64,000 bases of DNA from Phytoseiulus persimilis (Eukaryota > Arthropoda > Arachnida > Mesostigmata > Phytoseiidae). Made by a program: the position numbers and the translations under genes. The notes below the pieces were generated by a model. It was not told the DNA's origin and ran no database searches. It worked only from the letters and a program-made list of their open reading frames with translations. This document shows positions 1 through 12,029 of this stretch, piece by piece. The stretch spans positions 29,658,723 through 29,722,722 of the forward strand of contig CM075103.1 in NCBI GenBank assembly GCA_037576195.1, in the 5' to 3' direction. How positions within the stretch are numbered: the first letter of the stretch is position 1; each line of letters opens with the position of its first letter.

Positions 1-1480
1 GATATAGACTTGAGATCGGAAATCTTTCGAAACTGGTTCCCGGAAGCGCTACTTCGCGAAATCTGCCGAAATCTGTGACCGATTCTGCCTTCTTGCATTG
101 GTCTCTCTTAGAGAGCACGCGAAACTTCCGCGAAATTCGTTGAACGTCGGATGTGCTACGGATATCGTTCGAAGAACCACGCATTGAGTATAAAACTCCG
201 CTCTCTTTGGACGGGTTTGGCCGATTCTCTAGAAATCCCGGCCTGGTTGATCCGCAGCGGATCCGTTCCCGAGAGGAAGTCAGTCCTACTCTAGCGCTTT
301 GAGAATATTCCCATTCTGAGGCACCGCCTGTCTTGAGCGGCACTTCGTCGCGAAATAATGGTCTCGCGAGTGATCTGATGTTCTGCAGAAGCCACAATCC
401 GATGCAGCTTACAGATCACCGCCAGTGCCGAGCAGGCGAGTGCATACTTTCCCGCAGCGCGTCGGCAGCGCTCTGACTGCTGTGGGTAGGGGGCCTGAAA
501 GCGGTGACAGCTACGTGCCTATCCGCGAGTGCCCCAGTCGGTTGAGGTAGGAATGCCTCTGAGCCTTCTTTCGAGAACTTTTTCGGAAACATTGATTCTT
601 ACACAACTAGGAATGTCTACACGACTCCTTCTTGCGATTTGAGCCAGCGATCGACGGCTTGTTTGACCACTTGGCCGACAAACTCAACGCCGGAACGCTG
701 GGCAGCGCTAGCCAAATGAAGCGCTCAAAATTTCGGCACAACTCTAAATTCGAGAGTCATGGACCGATCATTTTCTAAGTAGGATCAACTTCGAGGTTGT
801 TCTTACCGGAAGTTGTTGACTTTCTAAACTACAAGGCGACGACGGTGTCGACGATGCTGAATCTGCAACGAGAAATCGAGATTTACCCACTGGGAGCTCT
901 CCCTAACCTGCTCCGGGACCTAATACGAATCGACGCATGACTTGTCACAGAAATCGAATACCCGCAATCGGGGTGCTGGCGTTCATGAAGCGCGAAGGGA
1001 TCAACGGCGGGCAGCACAACAATCGGAATGGCAGTGATATTGGCATTCATTGAATGAGTCGTTACACAATGATCGGCGGACCATAACGGCCTTCATCATG
1101 AACGGCATCAACGACTAAGCGATGTGCCACCATGTGACAATGACACAGTTTCCTCCTCCGATCCCGTTATCCTGATGCATTCCAGTGAAGATGCGAAAAC
1201 CTGACGAGCGGACGGCTCATTGCCGGCTGATGAGTTTCATTACTTCGGATTTCGCCCTGAACCTCTCACCTCGAACCAAAATCGGAGATTCCGAGCGATG
1301 GCCAGGCTTTACCTTCGATGTGTGAGTCTTCTGACCCTTGAGCTAATGTGTGGGCCAGAATTCCGCCGATCAGCTGTCCGGACACTCCAGAGTGGACCGA
1401 GGTGATCAAGACTCGATTCGAGGGCCGACTCCGCGCGGGAAAAATATGCTCTTCATCCTCAGAACTTGAAGATGGCTTAC
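1..1480. other. Left flank, no gene recognised
   Basis: No ORF of coding character and no RNA gene could be supported here. The Rab11-FIP gene to the right is transcribed toward this end and its last visible exon ends at 1481 with a strong donor. This stretch is therefore most simply intron, or holds short later exons I could not identify. No coiled coil or Rab11-binding domain signature was seen on the minus strand. Confidence 0.5.
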
Positions 1481-4400
1481 CTTCTTCATCGTGCCTCGTG
1501 AGAGTGCTGATGGCGGAAACTCCTCTGCTGAAGTCTTCGAATGTGATGACGCCCCGGTCCGCCGGATCGAAATAGTTGACTATAACATTGATTTGCTGCG
1601 GAGAAAGAGAGGAAACCGATGAAACCCTGGAGTTGAGCGCTATTTTCAATTCCTTTTCTCTCAATTTTCACGGCCTCAGGACCTCGCGCAATCGGACGAA
1701 GAATGCCCCGTTAAAAAGAAGCCCTCCAGCAAGAAAGTGTTGGCGAACACCCACAGCCCTGTTGTCATTGGTATGCAGTGCCTCAAATTGAGGATTAGGT
1801 TTCAGATCCTCCCCCATGCGCGCACAAGGGGTCGGCATTGCTCATGGACGCCCTGCGCCAACGAAATCCTCGGCTGCAACCGAAGCGCGCGGTCTGAATT
1901 GACGGAATGCAACCCAGTGATATTGATTCCAATTAGGCATTGGATGCATCGGAATTCTATGCGAAATCGATGATACAACACCTCGTTCGGAAGCTCATTC
2001 CAAGCCGATCGTTCCGCCTGGGATTCCAGGAGCAGAAAATCGTATTATGTCGCTTGCTTCCGCCTGAAAGAGCTGTTTCCAACTCAGACATGTCCAGTAA
2101 GTTGTGGAACACTGGCCTTGAGTCAGGCTCAGAAGTTGTCGGGCTCCATATGCATCGTCAGAGTTCCCCAGAGGTCATAGAGTAAATATGTGAGTCAACG
2201 GAGTCGGGCCAGCAAGAACGCTGCAGCGAGCACCTGTCACTCATGGAAGGCGGATATCGATTGAGAATGGAAAACCGAATGGTATGAAATATTACGGCTA
2301 GAGCCCTGTTATGGCCTGGGAAAAATCACTCGCGATACTCCGTGCGTGATCTTTGGGCCACACCTTTCGTGCAGATAATGTGAATTGTTTACATTCCACT
2401 AGCAGTGACCGGCGACGAACTAACTACATGTTCACCGAGCGAGGCATCAGAGTTTACGCTCAGATTCCAGCCGAATCTCAGTTCGGAAGGGCGGATATTG
2501 CTCTGGGACGATGACCCCCCTTTTCGAGGACTTGGAAGTACCGCTGCGTACGTCATGCAATTGCAGCGGTTCTTCAGAGACACCGTTCGATAGTAGACCC
2601 TGATGATTTTGCCTGAATGATTTCATATTTTGGAACCGAGAACTCTGGTCGGCGGTGAGTAAAACGGGCGTCAGCTGTTGTTGATGGGATCGATGAGTTA
2701 GCTTGATCCGCTGGGAAGCGAGAGAGATTTCCCGAAGGCCTCAAAAGCCGCGATTTGATCCCTGGGATCGAGGATCGCTACGGCCACAAAGTCAAGGTGG
2801 ATGACAACAGCCAGGTGATCAACTACGTTACGTGTTCCTCGATTCGGTCTGTTTGGAAACTCTCAAACTTTGCGCCCATCGCAGCAGCTGTACTCTCGGA
2901 GCGATCGTGTTTGCCACTGTATGTTCGGGGAAACTTTCCTCACAACCATATTATTATTTTCACGTCGGCCTTGGGACCTTTGGCAGCGTGAATCCGATGG
3001 CAGCCCGAAACATGCATTGCCAGACATGGGGGCGTTTTGCACTGGATCAGCTTTCACATCCGTGGCCTAATCCTGATCCCCTGCTTCCTAGAATCGACTC
3101 CAAAAACTGAAAACAGTAACGGATGGATCACACGCCGTTCTAAGCAGCAGCAATCGTGATTTCAATCCAAACTCTTCAGCCGCAGACATCAGAAAAGAAT
3201 TCACAAAAATAAACCAAGTGATAGTTTCCCGAGCAAGAGTGGACGATCGCCGAAGCTTGAGCCGGAGGAGAGTTCCGTTTGGTGCAGCGATGTTGAGAGA
3301 AGGGCTCCGTGGCATGTTTATTTTGATGGTAATCGTAGCTTTTGTAAACTTTCTCCCGCAGCTCCACTGGTTCAAAGCTGGGAAGCAGCTTCATTGCCGC
3401 CACGAGCGCTATTTGAGTACAAATCACCCTTCTTGTGGGCATTGGTCTGTGAAACTCCTTCCTGACCGCGACCGAATCGGAATCAAACCCGAAGGAGGGC
3501 CGGGTCAAGATCACCCGGAAGCAATACAAAACGCGAGCATACTCCCGAGCCCCCGGGGGCGGAGAATGGTGTGCTTCAAAGGCATCACCCAATCGATCAG
3601 GACCTCGGTCCTATTCGGGCAAAGGATATCCAAAGCAACCCTTGAAGAGAAGCTCCAACGGAATCGTTGTTTCTGTAAACAACCAGGGCTGTGACCGGAC
3701 GCGGATCTCTTGAGAGTTTCATCGTGGTTCGCCGAGCCTTTAACTTGAAAAAGAGAGGTTTACCACCGATTATCTGAACGCCAGAGAGCTCGTTCACCAC
3801 CGTGACTCCCCATCAAGCCAAACTCCAGAACTCCCACGTGTCGCTTGCATGGGAGGGCTCGCACGGAATGAATTGATGGAGATCGATTTGTGGCTTTGAT
3901 TCGTGGCTTAACTCCCCGGGAGTGAGGAAACTCCCAATGTTCAACTCAGGCGAGAATTTCGGAATCTGCGAGCAAGCCACTGGGGGAAGCATCTCGGGAG
4001 AACACAAGGATAAAAACCCAGACAAATCACTGACTGTTCGCGAACGAAATGAGCGATCTGAGCGAGTCGACCGGACGGATAGTTACCCAACGGAAGTTTA
4101 ATTTTGGGGATATTACGTTGTCACATACGAACGATTGTTCTCAGCTCCTTCGTATCTCATCCTCGCGATTAAGTGAGTGAAAGCGAAGTCACCCAACCCA
4201 TTAGTTTTGGTCGGTTCGGATCCTTATCTCACCGGCTTCAAGCCATGTGTGTTTAAAACCTCGTAAACAAAATTATCGCGGTTCGGCTTGGACGCGGACT
4301 GTTTTGTGATGCAGCAACGAAACTTCCACATCACTGTTCCGAGAATCCTCCGTTCCCGGTGGCATGAGTTACGCAAAATCAGAGTATGTTGAGGATATTC

Positions 4401-4835
4401 TGGCGGAAAACCAGGTCCCGAAAAGACTCTCAGCCCGGGCGCAGCAGCGCTCCACTCCGGAGACGATCGGTCTTGGAACAGTCGGCAACGGAGGAGTCGG
4501 AAAGCCGCGGGAGAACACCGCGGAAGCTCTCCGAGCGTCCATCCGAAGCCACTGAGCCACACTGAAGCGCACATTTCCGAAAACTCCACAGGTCTCCGAT
4601 AGAATCGGGAGATGAAACTCACTTCTTCAGATCCTCCAAAGAACTTTCGACCGAGCTCCCGGAACGCGTCCCTGTCGAGGTAGCCTCTCCGATCCCTGTC
4701 GCACAGATCGAAGATTCGTTTCAGATCACTTTCTCGAGCCTCCAACGAGCCTCGCCGGGTGAGAACCGCGGCTTCGCACATGCTGTCGGTGGGGGCGAAG
4801 GTAGTTCTGGTAGGAGACGCAGGAGAGTATGGCAC
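1481..4835 (-). CDS. nuf: Class II Rab11 family-interacting protein (FIP3/4, nuclear fallout type), 5' part only
   Basis: Class II FIPs are Rab11/Arf effectors of recycling endosomes that act in cytokinesis and membrane delivery. Two exons are visible: 4835-4623 (71 codons, phase 0, donor GTGAGT) and 1595-1481 (acceptor preceded by a pyrimidine tract, donor GTAAGC). Joined, they give two EF-hand-like units. One contains DLCDRDRRGYLDRDAF and the second NYFDPADRGVITFEDF followed by SRGVSAI. This arrangement, ending in a FEDF-x-x-G-x-x-A-I motif, is the N-terminal EF-hand region of human RAB11FIP3/4. The coiled coil and C-terminal Rab11-binding domain are missing, so the gene must continue leftward, probably beyond the window. 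ATG 4835 is the first in-frame Met, but a further 5' exon cannot be excluded. The intron is about 3.0 kb, long for this window. The family is fairly sure; FIP3 and FIP4 cannot be told apart. Confidence 0.72.
1596..4622. other. 3.0 kb intron of the Rab11-FIP gene
   Basis: Bounded by donor GTGAGT (minus, at 4622) and a pyrimidine-rich CAG acceptor at 1596. Overlapping ORFs on both strands (for example 3218-3694 plus and 3176-3592 minus) have no recognisable domains and look like chance frames. The only protein-like stretch is an ankyrin-like relic near 4430-4555, listed separately. Confidence 0.6.
4430..4560 (+). pseudogene. Ankyrin-repeat-like relic inside intron
   Basis: The plus strand reads ...GGVGKPRENTAEALRASIRSH and then a stop. 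It resembles the unit EGVAANRK...AALRASIRGH in the ankyrin pseudogene at 18.1-18.8 kb; the last 37 bases match at roughly 70 percent by eye. Only about one repeat remains. It is probably a fragment of the same dispersed ankyrin family rather than an exon, because it lies antisense in an intron and ends in a stop. Confidence 0.3.
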
Positions 4836-5799
4836 TGGTGTTCGCAGCTCTAGTGATCCGCTTCTTATCGCATGGCTCAGCTGATGGTGTTGCTAAACAT
4901 CCACACACAACTCACAAATGCACGCGGGCACCGAGTGTGCCGCCTCACGCATCCACACACGACTGGAGACGTTGGTGCACAGACTTTGGGCAGGGAGGGC
5001 ACGCACGCAGAGAGACGTCAATCACGCGCCACTTCACCGGCGAGGGTGGATCGAGTGAGTGAGTGAGTGAGCCGCCACCGTTCGCAGACCGACTACCTGG
5101 CCGACTAGCTGCCGTTCGAACAGTGGCGTTTGCGCTTCGAGTCGCCGCGGCTACGCACAGCTGTTCGCAGCGGAAAGGGGGTTCGGTGGTGGATTGAATG
5201 GAAGCCAAGTAGGCAGCCAGGTAGCCGGAGCAGAAGGTCGTTTCGGTTGGGAACCTCTTCGCATCCTCTCCACCTGGTCTTCTCAGACCCACCAGCCGGC
5301 GAGTGTCTCGTTGGCTGTTCTCTCCTCCTCTGCCGACTCAAGAACCCCTCCGTACAAGTTCTTCTCGGGACTCCCCTCCAACGAAGCGATCTCTCTCGAC
5401 CGGGCATACGCACACGAATGGGAAGATATCCACTCACGAAAAAAAGGTGGAATCCGATCGTAAGAACAGCGGAATCTTTCAACACGAGGCAGACAAGCGC
5501 CAGACGGCTGCGACAACGCCTCAGGCTGCCGAAAACTCGATTGTGGAGATTCCTGGATCCTCCAACCGTCCAGATGTTTCTCGAATGGGGTCACCGGCGT
5601 GTTCCGCTGCCCTCGGATCATATGCGGCCCGGATCGTTTCCGATTGCGGCTTGATCCGATTTCCAGCGAGCTGATGAGTGAATCTTATGAGACAGAATAA
5701 AAATCGGGTCAACTCATCTACCGGATCGGTCGCAGCTCAGCGCTGTAAAGGGGAAATTAGGAACTCGTGGATTGTGTCCTGATTAAGGGAGGTCTTTCG
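4836..5799. other. 5' flank of the Rab11-FIP gene, no gene seen
   Basis: This segment probably holds the promoter and 5' UTR of the minus-strand gene that starts at 4835. It contains a GAGT tetranucleotide run (5052-5072). Several overlapping 60-170 codon ORFs on both strands cover 4945-5712, but none has a domain, codon signal or splice context that I can defend. Confidence 0.5.
5052..5072. repeat. (GAGT)n microsatellite
   Basis: Five tandem GAGT units read directly in the sequence, upstream of the Rab11-FIP start codon. Confidence 0.9.
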
Positions 5800-6325
5800 A
5801 GGCACGAGGGACGAGAACGGACCTTCGCCGCATTAGACATCCGAGGTCGGGCCTTGCGCCGGATTTTCCGATCGGATCCCGATCAACGTAAGATGAACAA
5901 TTGCTGCATGATGATCGCAATCTTTTTCAGCTCTTCTACCCTCAGATAAGGAGACAAGATCACAGATGCTGCAACAAATCAGCTTTAAACCACGGTGGCA
6001 CCAATCGATACTTCTCGTGAAGGTCTGCTTCGAACGGAATCAAGTCAATTTCCGACAATCCAGAGATTGCGTGGGGTGTTGTGTTTCCGATTTCCTCTTT
6101 CCAAGAAAGCCACCTGACCTCGAGGCGTTGGGAGGTCGAAAATATGAGACTCATCGGGCGGACCGGTCCGAGGGACGCATTGAGGATCAAAGGTTTGAAC
6201 CCCACAGAACTTGGCCTTCTCGATGAGCCCCGTCTCTTCTCCTGTCGCAAGATTAGCTTCTGTGGTGGCCGAACACTTGAAGTTATTTAGTTTCTGATTC
6301 ACCAACCATTCCCACGGAACACGAC
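5800..6325. repeat. Dispersed repeat, copy 1 (left block)
   Basis: This block is clearly homologous, with substitutions and indels, to 10790-11475 in the same orientation. Shared stretches include the segment around 5945-6000 (cf. 10938-10995) and that around 6050-6145 (cf. 11045-11140). On the minus strand both copies still show matching peptide fragments, such as HAISGLS and a tail with LLQHL, and PMSLI-S-T. The ancestor may therefore have been protein coding, perhaps a transposon ORF. Copy 1 keeps one minus-strand frame open over 5960-6250. I could not assign the element to a class. Confidence 0.65.
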
Positions 6326-7074
6326 GCGGCTCTGAAGAAAGGACGACGGAAGTCCAGAACGCCCTTGGCTTGAGAAGTTGAGCGAGCGCGTTCCTCGGTT
6401 CTCGGCTGTCCAACCCCATGATCGAAATCAGAGTGAGTTCGAAGCAAGTCAACGGGACTTGCGCGGGCAGAAGGAAAGCACAGTCACCCATCGTTCCGAT
6501 GCGATTCGATTTCCTATAGCGCTACTCGAATTTAGATCCGAATTTTCAGAGCAATTAGAGCACGTGGTAACATTATATTATGTCATACAAACACGATTTC
6601 CAGAGCACAGGCTATGAAAATTCGAAGAGTCTGCAAATGCCTGCGAACATTCCAGCTCGATTCCAGCTCTGCACCTTCGACTGAACACCGTTCATTGCTC
6701 CTTCGTTCGCTGTGCACCTTGTTTTCTCGCGATCATGATTCCTCTTCGTGTTCAGTTTAAACCAGCCTGTTTCAGAAATACCTAGATCTCCCGGTCCGTT
6801 GGCATACTTGAACATTCAACAAACGACATTTATTTTCAAGCTCGTCGAGTTGTTCCTGCCGGTCCAAGTCGAACAGATCGTCATGTTCGGGGCGGCGGGG
6901 AAAACATCGCGACGGAAACAAGATGGAAGCTTGGGCGGAGTTGGCATCCGAATAGCGAAGTGATCCATTCACAGCTCCGCGCGTGCAGGTTCGCATTCGA
7001 GCAGGGACTCGGAGCGCACGCGGCAGTCTGGTTCCCGTTCCGCCGATGCTCCAGCCTACCATCTTCGTTCTTGC

Positions 7075-7330
7075 TCCCCATTCTCTGCGAGAAAAAACTC
7101 AATCTACGAAAGGACGGTTGCGCGATTCTTTCTCGATTAAGCCTCTGATTTTGGCTTCTGTATCTGAGCTGGTTGTCGACTTCGATCCTGATCATGAGGT
7201 GCCTGCGAAGGGGTCCGCGAGTTCTCACCCCTTGATAACCCGTTCGGATTCTCGCCGTCGGGAAGACCAAGCGGGAAGCGAGTACTGCATTCTTTGGGTC
7301 AGACTTCTGTTTTTGAAAGCCATTCTGAAC
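7075..7330. repeat. Dispersed repeat, copy 1 (right block)
   Basis: Similar to 12030-12240 in the same orientation; the best matched part is about 7200-7280 against 12110-12170, around a shared GATTCTCG-C-GTCGGGAAGACCAA motif. It lies about 1.3 kb right of the left block, the same order and spacing as in copy 2. Both blocks therefore probably belong to one old duplicated unit whose middle has diverged or been replaced. Confidence 0.5.
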
Positions 7331-8689
7331 GCGGAACCCCAGCCAAAATACTTTCAAATGCGATGACTGGCGGCTTCGGCGTACACGACTGCGCCTCGAC
7401 CCAACAGAGGTGTGAGGAATGAGTCGGTGTGTGAGGAGATCTCTCTATGGTAGCCCCAATGATCGAAGTCGAAGGCCAACCGTCTCTATTCACTGGTCGT
7501 CGCGAATCGTAGTGTATCATAATGTTCTCCACCTCGCTTCTCAGCCTCCCGAGGATATCAATTGCAGAGTTCGGCGCGATCGCCTGATTCCGCCTGAGAG
7601 GGATTTCAGCCTAAGAGGGGCGCGAACATAAGACCCGAGATCCGACCACAGTTTTCAGTATCCACGCAGCTTCATGAGACCGTTGAAACCGCGATCCGAC
7701 GCGGTCTAATCCAGTGATTTCGATGAGAATGTGCATAGTCTTGCGCGGCAATCGTAGAGTCCGGGGAAGTCGGCATCCAACTTCACAGTGATTGACCCGA
7801 TTCAAGCAAGGGCTACCCCCTCACAGCCCGATAACGGTCGCCCGATTGTTGCTTGCTCAGGGAAATACCACCCCGGTCTCGCGGCTCCCTGATCAAACTA
7901 AGGATTTGCAGTGCTCTATGCTCAAGTTTACTCTGAACTGAATGTGTTCATGTCACTTCGATAGGCCGGCTCAAAAAGGATCTGATCGCCTTTGATGAGA
8001 TGCTCTGGGTGAAGTTGGAACACGTGGCGGCCATGTTGAGATCTGGGTCAGCATAGCGTATCCAGTCTTCCATGGGCTCTTGATGTTGCTCTGTCATTTG
8101 GGAGATCGAGTATTCTAGCTCGCAATCTAAGCCATGCGGGAGCTTATGCGTTTCAATCACACAACAAACCGCTCTCCGTTTCTCATTCTGTGTTCGAGTA
8201 AATCTTGACGCCGGCGTTTTCTCCGCCTCCGCCGTGCCCTCGATATTCCTCAATACTGGGTAATCAGCCTTCCATGGGAGCTCAAAGGGTGCGGTCGCTA
8301 CGTAATATCTTCCCATCGCTGATTCGCTGCCGCTCATCTGTTCACCGTTGGAACCCGTCTGTCGGGCTCCATGGGTGAAAAAAAATCCCCTGTAAAACAA
8401 ACCATTGATTTCCATCGAACATCGGTACGTAACTAATTATACCACTTTATTATGTTGAGAACTTCTGAGCGGATACAGATCACACATACGTCGCATGGAG
8501 GGAGAAATCGACGACCGACGGTCAATTGGCTACCGGAAGACATTGTCTCATCTCGATGACAGTCGACAGGCTGCTAATTGAATGTTACTCTAGGCGTCGT
8601 TACATCCAGAGTTTTTTTCCAAGGGTTCAGACCACTGCTAACGTGAATAGTGTCGGTCGCTCCCGTGAGTCGGGAGAGCCCTTAGGAAT
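7331..8689. other. Intergenic, one unassigned minus-strand ORF
   Basis: The only sizeable frame is 8415-7948 on minus (155 codons). It has no signal peptide, membrane segment or recognisable motif, and no convincing splice sites flank it. It could be an exon of an unknown gene or chance. The rest shows nothing I can name. Confidence 0.35.
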
Positions 8690-9685
8690 ATGCTTTCCGC
8701 CGAACTGAAGGTGTCCAAGCCGTTTCTGCTTGCATTGGGCTTCATAAAGCTCCGATGGAGAGCAGATTCACTGATTCGTACATTGGTCGTTTTGAACCAC
8801 GCGATCGCCGCTGCGTTCAGCTCCTCATCTTACGATCCCATAAACAAGATGCCCCGTTTTCGGCATCTCTTGTTAGTCTCCCTCTGGTTGCGCAACTTGC
8901 AGCTTTTATACCTTTATTTGGATCGAGCTCGACATGCGGACAAGATACGCCACAGAAGCAAATACAGAACAAGGATCGAGATCGTGTTGGCCCTCACCCT
9001 GTTAGCCAATTTCGCAGAGCTCATCCGAAGCATTTTGATTGATGATGCTCGCATGGCCGCGGAGCACGAGCAGCCCACCGCATTCATTCTGGGGAAATTT
9101 CTTTGGCGTATTTCTTATGGTTTTGCCAGGATTGAAATGGTGATACTTCTGGCGGACGTCGCAAACGACCTCAGCAAAGGCGCCGAAGACAATGAGAATA
9201 TCTTGCGCGGTCTGAATTCTAGAAACGCGGCTGAAAAATGCAGGAGATCTTCCAAACTGTGCAACGATCTGAGCCGGAGGCTCGGTTGGCCTCTGACGTC
9301 CATATACATCGATTTCGTACTTCGGGTCATCACGAGAGTGCCATCATCAGCGGAAAATCTACGATGTGCGTCTATGAAAGTGATATGGATGCTCAACTCG
9401 ACGGCCCACCTTCCGGGATTACTCCTCATCGTCCACGAGGGGAATAGGATTCTGAGCATGAACAAGGAGGCACGGCGGAACGTTAGACAGACCGAGAGCT
9501 ACTTGGAACGGGACGCGGAAGGAATTCGACTCTATACCGGAGCAAAACACGGAGTCAAATTGTCGGTCGGACTTTTGTTGGGGTGGGAGTCGTTGTGCTC
9601 CTTGGTTTCAGTTACCTGGCGATTCGCTTTCACGATTCTACAAATCGTTTTCAGCTCCTCCCATGGAACGCACGACGAATGCTGA
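8690..9685 (+). CDS. Candidate 7TM gustatory-receptor-like chemoreceptor, intronless
   Basis: A 331-residue single-exon ORF rich in hydrophobic stretches. About seven segments can be drawn, near residues 10-25, 30-48, 60-78, 96-116, 130-155, 237-252 and 290-322. Charged loops lie between them. Near residue 252 it has a loop of the form VHEGNRILSMNKEARR, and the C-terminus ends with a hydrophobic helix (TWRFAFTILQIVF). In arthropod Gr proteins the loop before the last helix often carries an N-x-EA-R pattern, and the last helix ends in a TYxxxLxQF-like motif, so the similarity is structural rather than diagnostic. The length is slightly below the family's usual 350-450 residues. Intronless Gr genes occur in mites. 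A LINE fragment lies directly downstream. The alternative is another multipass membrane protein. No disabling mutation was seen. Confidence 0.42.
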   Translation: MLSAELKVSKPFLLALGFIKLRWRADSLIRTLVVLNHAIAAAFSSSSYDPINKMPRFRHLLLVSLWLRNLQLLYLYLDRARHADKIRHRSKYRTRIEIVLALTLLANFAELIRSILIDDARMAAEHEQPTAFILGKFLWRISYGFARIEMVILLADVANDLSKGAEDNENILRGLNSRNAAEKCRRSSKLCNDLSRRLGWPLTSIYIDFVLRVITRVPSSAENLRCASMKVIWMLNSTAHLPGLLLIVHEGNRILSMNKEARRNVRQTESYLERDAEGIRLYTGAKHGVKLSVGLLLGWESLCSLVSVTWRFAFTILQIVFSSSHGTHDEC

Positions 9686-9899
9686 GAGATACTGCTCAAA
9701 GCGCGCCATTCAGAGGCCTCCCTGATGGTGAGGCTTCACTGTTGGAAAGTGGGTTCGAATTCTCGATTGCGGATCTCGCCGAACTTTTCGATATATACTC
9801 TGATAGTGAGGGTCGGGAGATCGCGTGGATCGAGCGATCGATTCTCGAGCGATAATCACGGAAGGAACATGTTTTTCACCCTGAAATGCATGTCAAGCT

Positions 9900-10740
9900 C
9901 GAACCATTTGACCCAGGAGCCGTCTTCGAACACCTGTCACGCTTCGAGTCATCTGCTCCCGAACGATTTTCTCCAAGATCCTCTTGCACACGCTGCGCTG
10001 CGCTGGGCCCTATCCATACCAGGCTACGGAATAGCCAATGAATTCACACCGGGGGAGCTTGGATGGTCTCTGTTCGGAGCCAGGCGAGCCCAAAGCAAAC
10101 TCAGATACATGGAACGCATCCAACACATGCCAGATTGGAGATGGCCAAAGTCTCTCCAGAACATGATAGAGACACTCGGAATACAGACTGAACCCTGCAC
10201 CCGGCTGCGACCAGATCGAGCCTCCAATATCGAGTCAAGGAACACAAGCCCTGAACTCACTATATGACTCACTGATCAAGAAGAGAGTTGAAGGAATGCA
10301 AGAGCACACCTGGAGGCGAGAAATGCTTCTGAAAAACAGCCCAAGCCTGTACACTAAGCGAAGAACCTCCCCCGGTACGAGGTCTTACCTCTACGGCAAT
10401 CAAAGAGGGGATGTTCTCCTAGCCCTGACGAGAGCAAGCATGCTGCCAACTAGAGGACTTTCCGATCAACAGGGCAACAGCACATGCCCAAGATGCGGCA
10501 CATACGAAGAGACTGCACAACACATAATCTTCAAATGTAACGAGTTTTACTGCGCAGACGACGATTTCCTCAAAGCACTGGGCTCCCCAGAGGAAATGTA
10601 AGACCCATCGCTCTCGAACAAGGCAAACGGAGACGAAACGATCCGCGGAAGCACCTGGAATGAAAGGCTGACCCGGTCGAGATGTAGACTTGTTCACATA
10701 TCGAACCAAGTCAAGACCAATAAACCCATACCCATACGAT
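9900..10740 (+). mobile_element. Non-LTR retrotransposon (LINE) 3' fragment, frameshifted
   Basis: Two frames on plus read as the tail of a LINE ORF2. The first (about 9960-10240) includes LRWALSIPGYG and FGARRAQSKLRYMERI. The second (about 10240-10601, frame +1) includes SLIKKRVEGMQEHTW, a run of small helices and the terminal zinc knuckle CPRCGTYEETAQHIIFKC (C-x2-C-x8-H-x4-C). This cysteine-histidine cluster at the ORF2 end, after an RNase H-like or linker region, is typical of Jockey/I-group LINEs. There is a frameshift near 10240 and a stop after the knuckle, and the endonuclease and reverse transcriptase are absent, so the copy is 5' truncated and dead. The 3' end is probably near the CCCATA repeats at 10728-10740. 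Confidence 0.7.
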
Positions 10741-10789
10741 TCAGACTGTCAACGGTCGACTCACTGGTCGGCCGACGGGAAAATTGCCC

Positions 10790-11475
10790 GGAGAGCTTCC
10801 GAGAAAGGAGAGGCGAGATCAGACCGTCGCGGCATTGAACCATTAGATGTTGCGCCGGATTTCCCGATCGATCCCCGATCAACGGACGATGAGTCATTGT
10901 TGCATGATGATCGTCATCTTATTCTGCTCTTCTACCTCAGATAAGGAGTCAAGATCACAGATGCTGCAACAAATTAACTCTCAACTACACTTGAACCAAT
11001 CGATCATGCTCGTGAAGGTTTGTTCCGAACGAAATCAAGTAAGCTTTCGACAATCCGGAGATTGCGTGGGGTGTTTCGTTTCCGATATTCTCCGTTCAAG
11101 ATGGCCACCTGACCTCGCTTCGTCGGGGGGTCGAAATGATGAGACTCATCGGTAGGACGCATTCGAGCGAGGCTTTTTGCAGCGTTACCTTGTGGATCCG
11201 AAGTTTGAACTTCACAGCATTTGCCCGCCGTCAAAGAGGATATTCGAGAGGAATTCGAGACTGGACGCATCTTCTCGTTGGCATCGCCTCCGGCTTGGTT
11301 GAGCTTTTCCGACTTGATCGTGGCGTATCCATGCGCAGGCACGGGACTCGATAATTTCGAGCCTTCTCGATGAGCCCGCACTCTTCTTCTGTCGCAACAT
11401 TGGCTTCCGTGGTGAGTGAACACTTGGTGTTATTGAGTTCCTAATTTACCAACCATTGCCGTGGAACACTCATTC
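10790..11475. repeat. Dispersed repeat, copy 2 (left block)
   Basis: Direct-orientation homologue of 5800-6325. It carries an extra stretch (about 11225-11355) absent from copy 1 and several stops in the frame that copy 1 keeps open, so it is the more decayed copy. Both copies end at the same place, just after a shared ACCAACCATT motif. Confidence 0.62.
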
Positions 11476-12029
11476 TCGCCCCTAATTGGTGACACTGAGA
11501 GCGCGTCCGGGCAATGGGAGCTTCTGGTTGAGAAAGGAGGCTTGGTTGCATTTTTCCTCAAAAACTGGTCTTGATTCTGTGATGCAGACCATAGGACAGC
11601 TCAAGCACGATACTGAGGGAGTCGCAGACCAAGTAAAGACCTGGTGATTTCCCAACCGCCGCTCTCGGACGGATGCCGCTCTAACGGATGGAAGTGGGCT
11701 AGCATTACATCGAACTCATGAGAGCGGGAGTCGTTCTCTCTTTCTCCCCCTCACTCCTCCGTTCCTCTACTACTGGCAAGCTATGTGCGTGGTTAAATGG
11801 TGATTGTGTACCGTTGTCATGTGCCGTGCTCAGCGGTGGACGTCTCTGCCATTGTCCGTTTTGTGCTGGTGTCTAGCTGCCAGTGTCCCTGATGTCGCTA
11901 TTCTCACTCGTCCGAAGAAAGCAAATACCCATTGCTCCACTTGTCTTGTGAGAGACCGTCAGCTCTCTCGCGGGCTCAGAGAGTTCTGGAGGCTCTCTGG
12001 AGTCAGAACGGGTCGCGCTGCGAAATCTC

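Noticed and set aside
239-262. GGCCTGGTTGATCC-like string resembling the 5' end of 18S rRNA
   Set aside because: Only about 13 bases match and the following sequence has no 18S features. Chance match.
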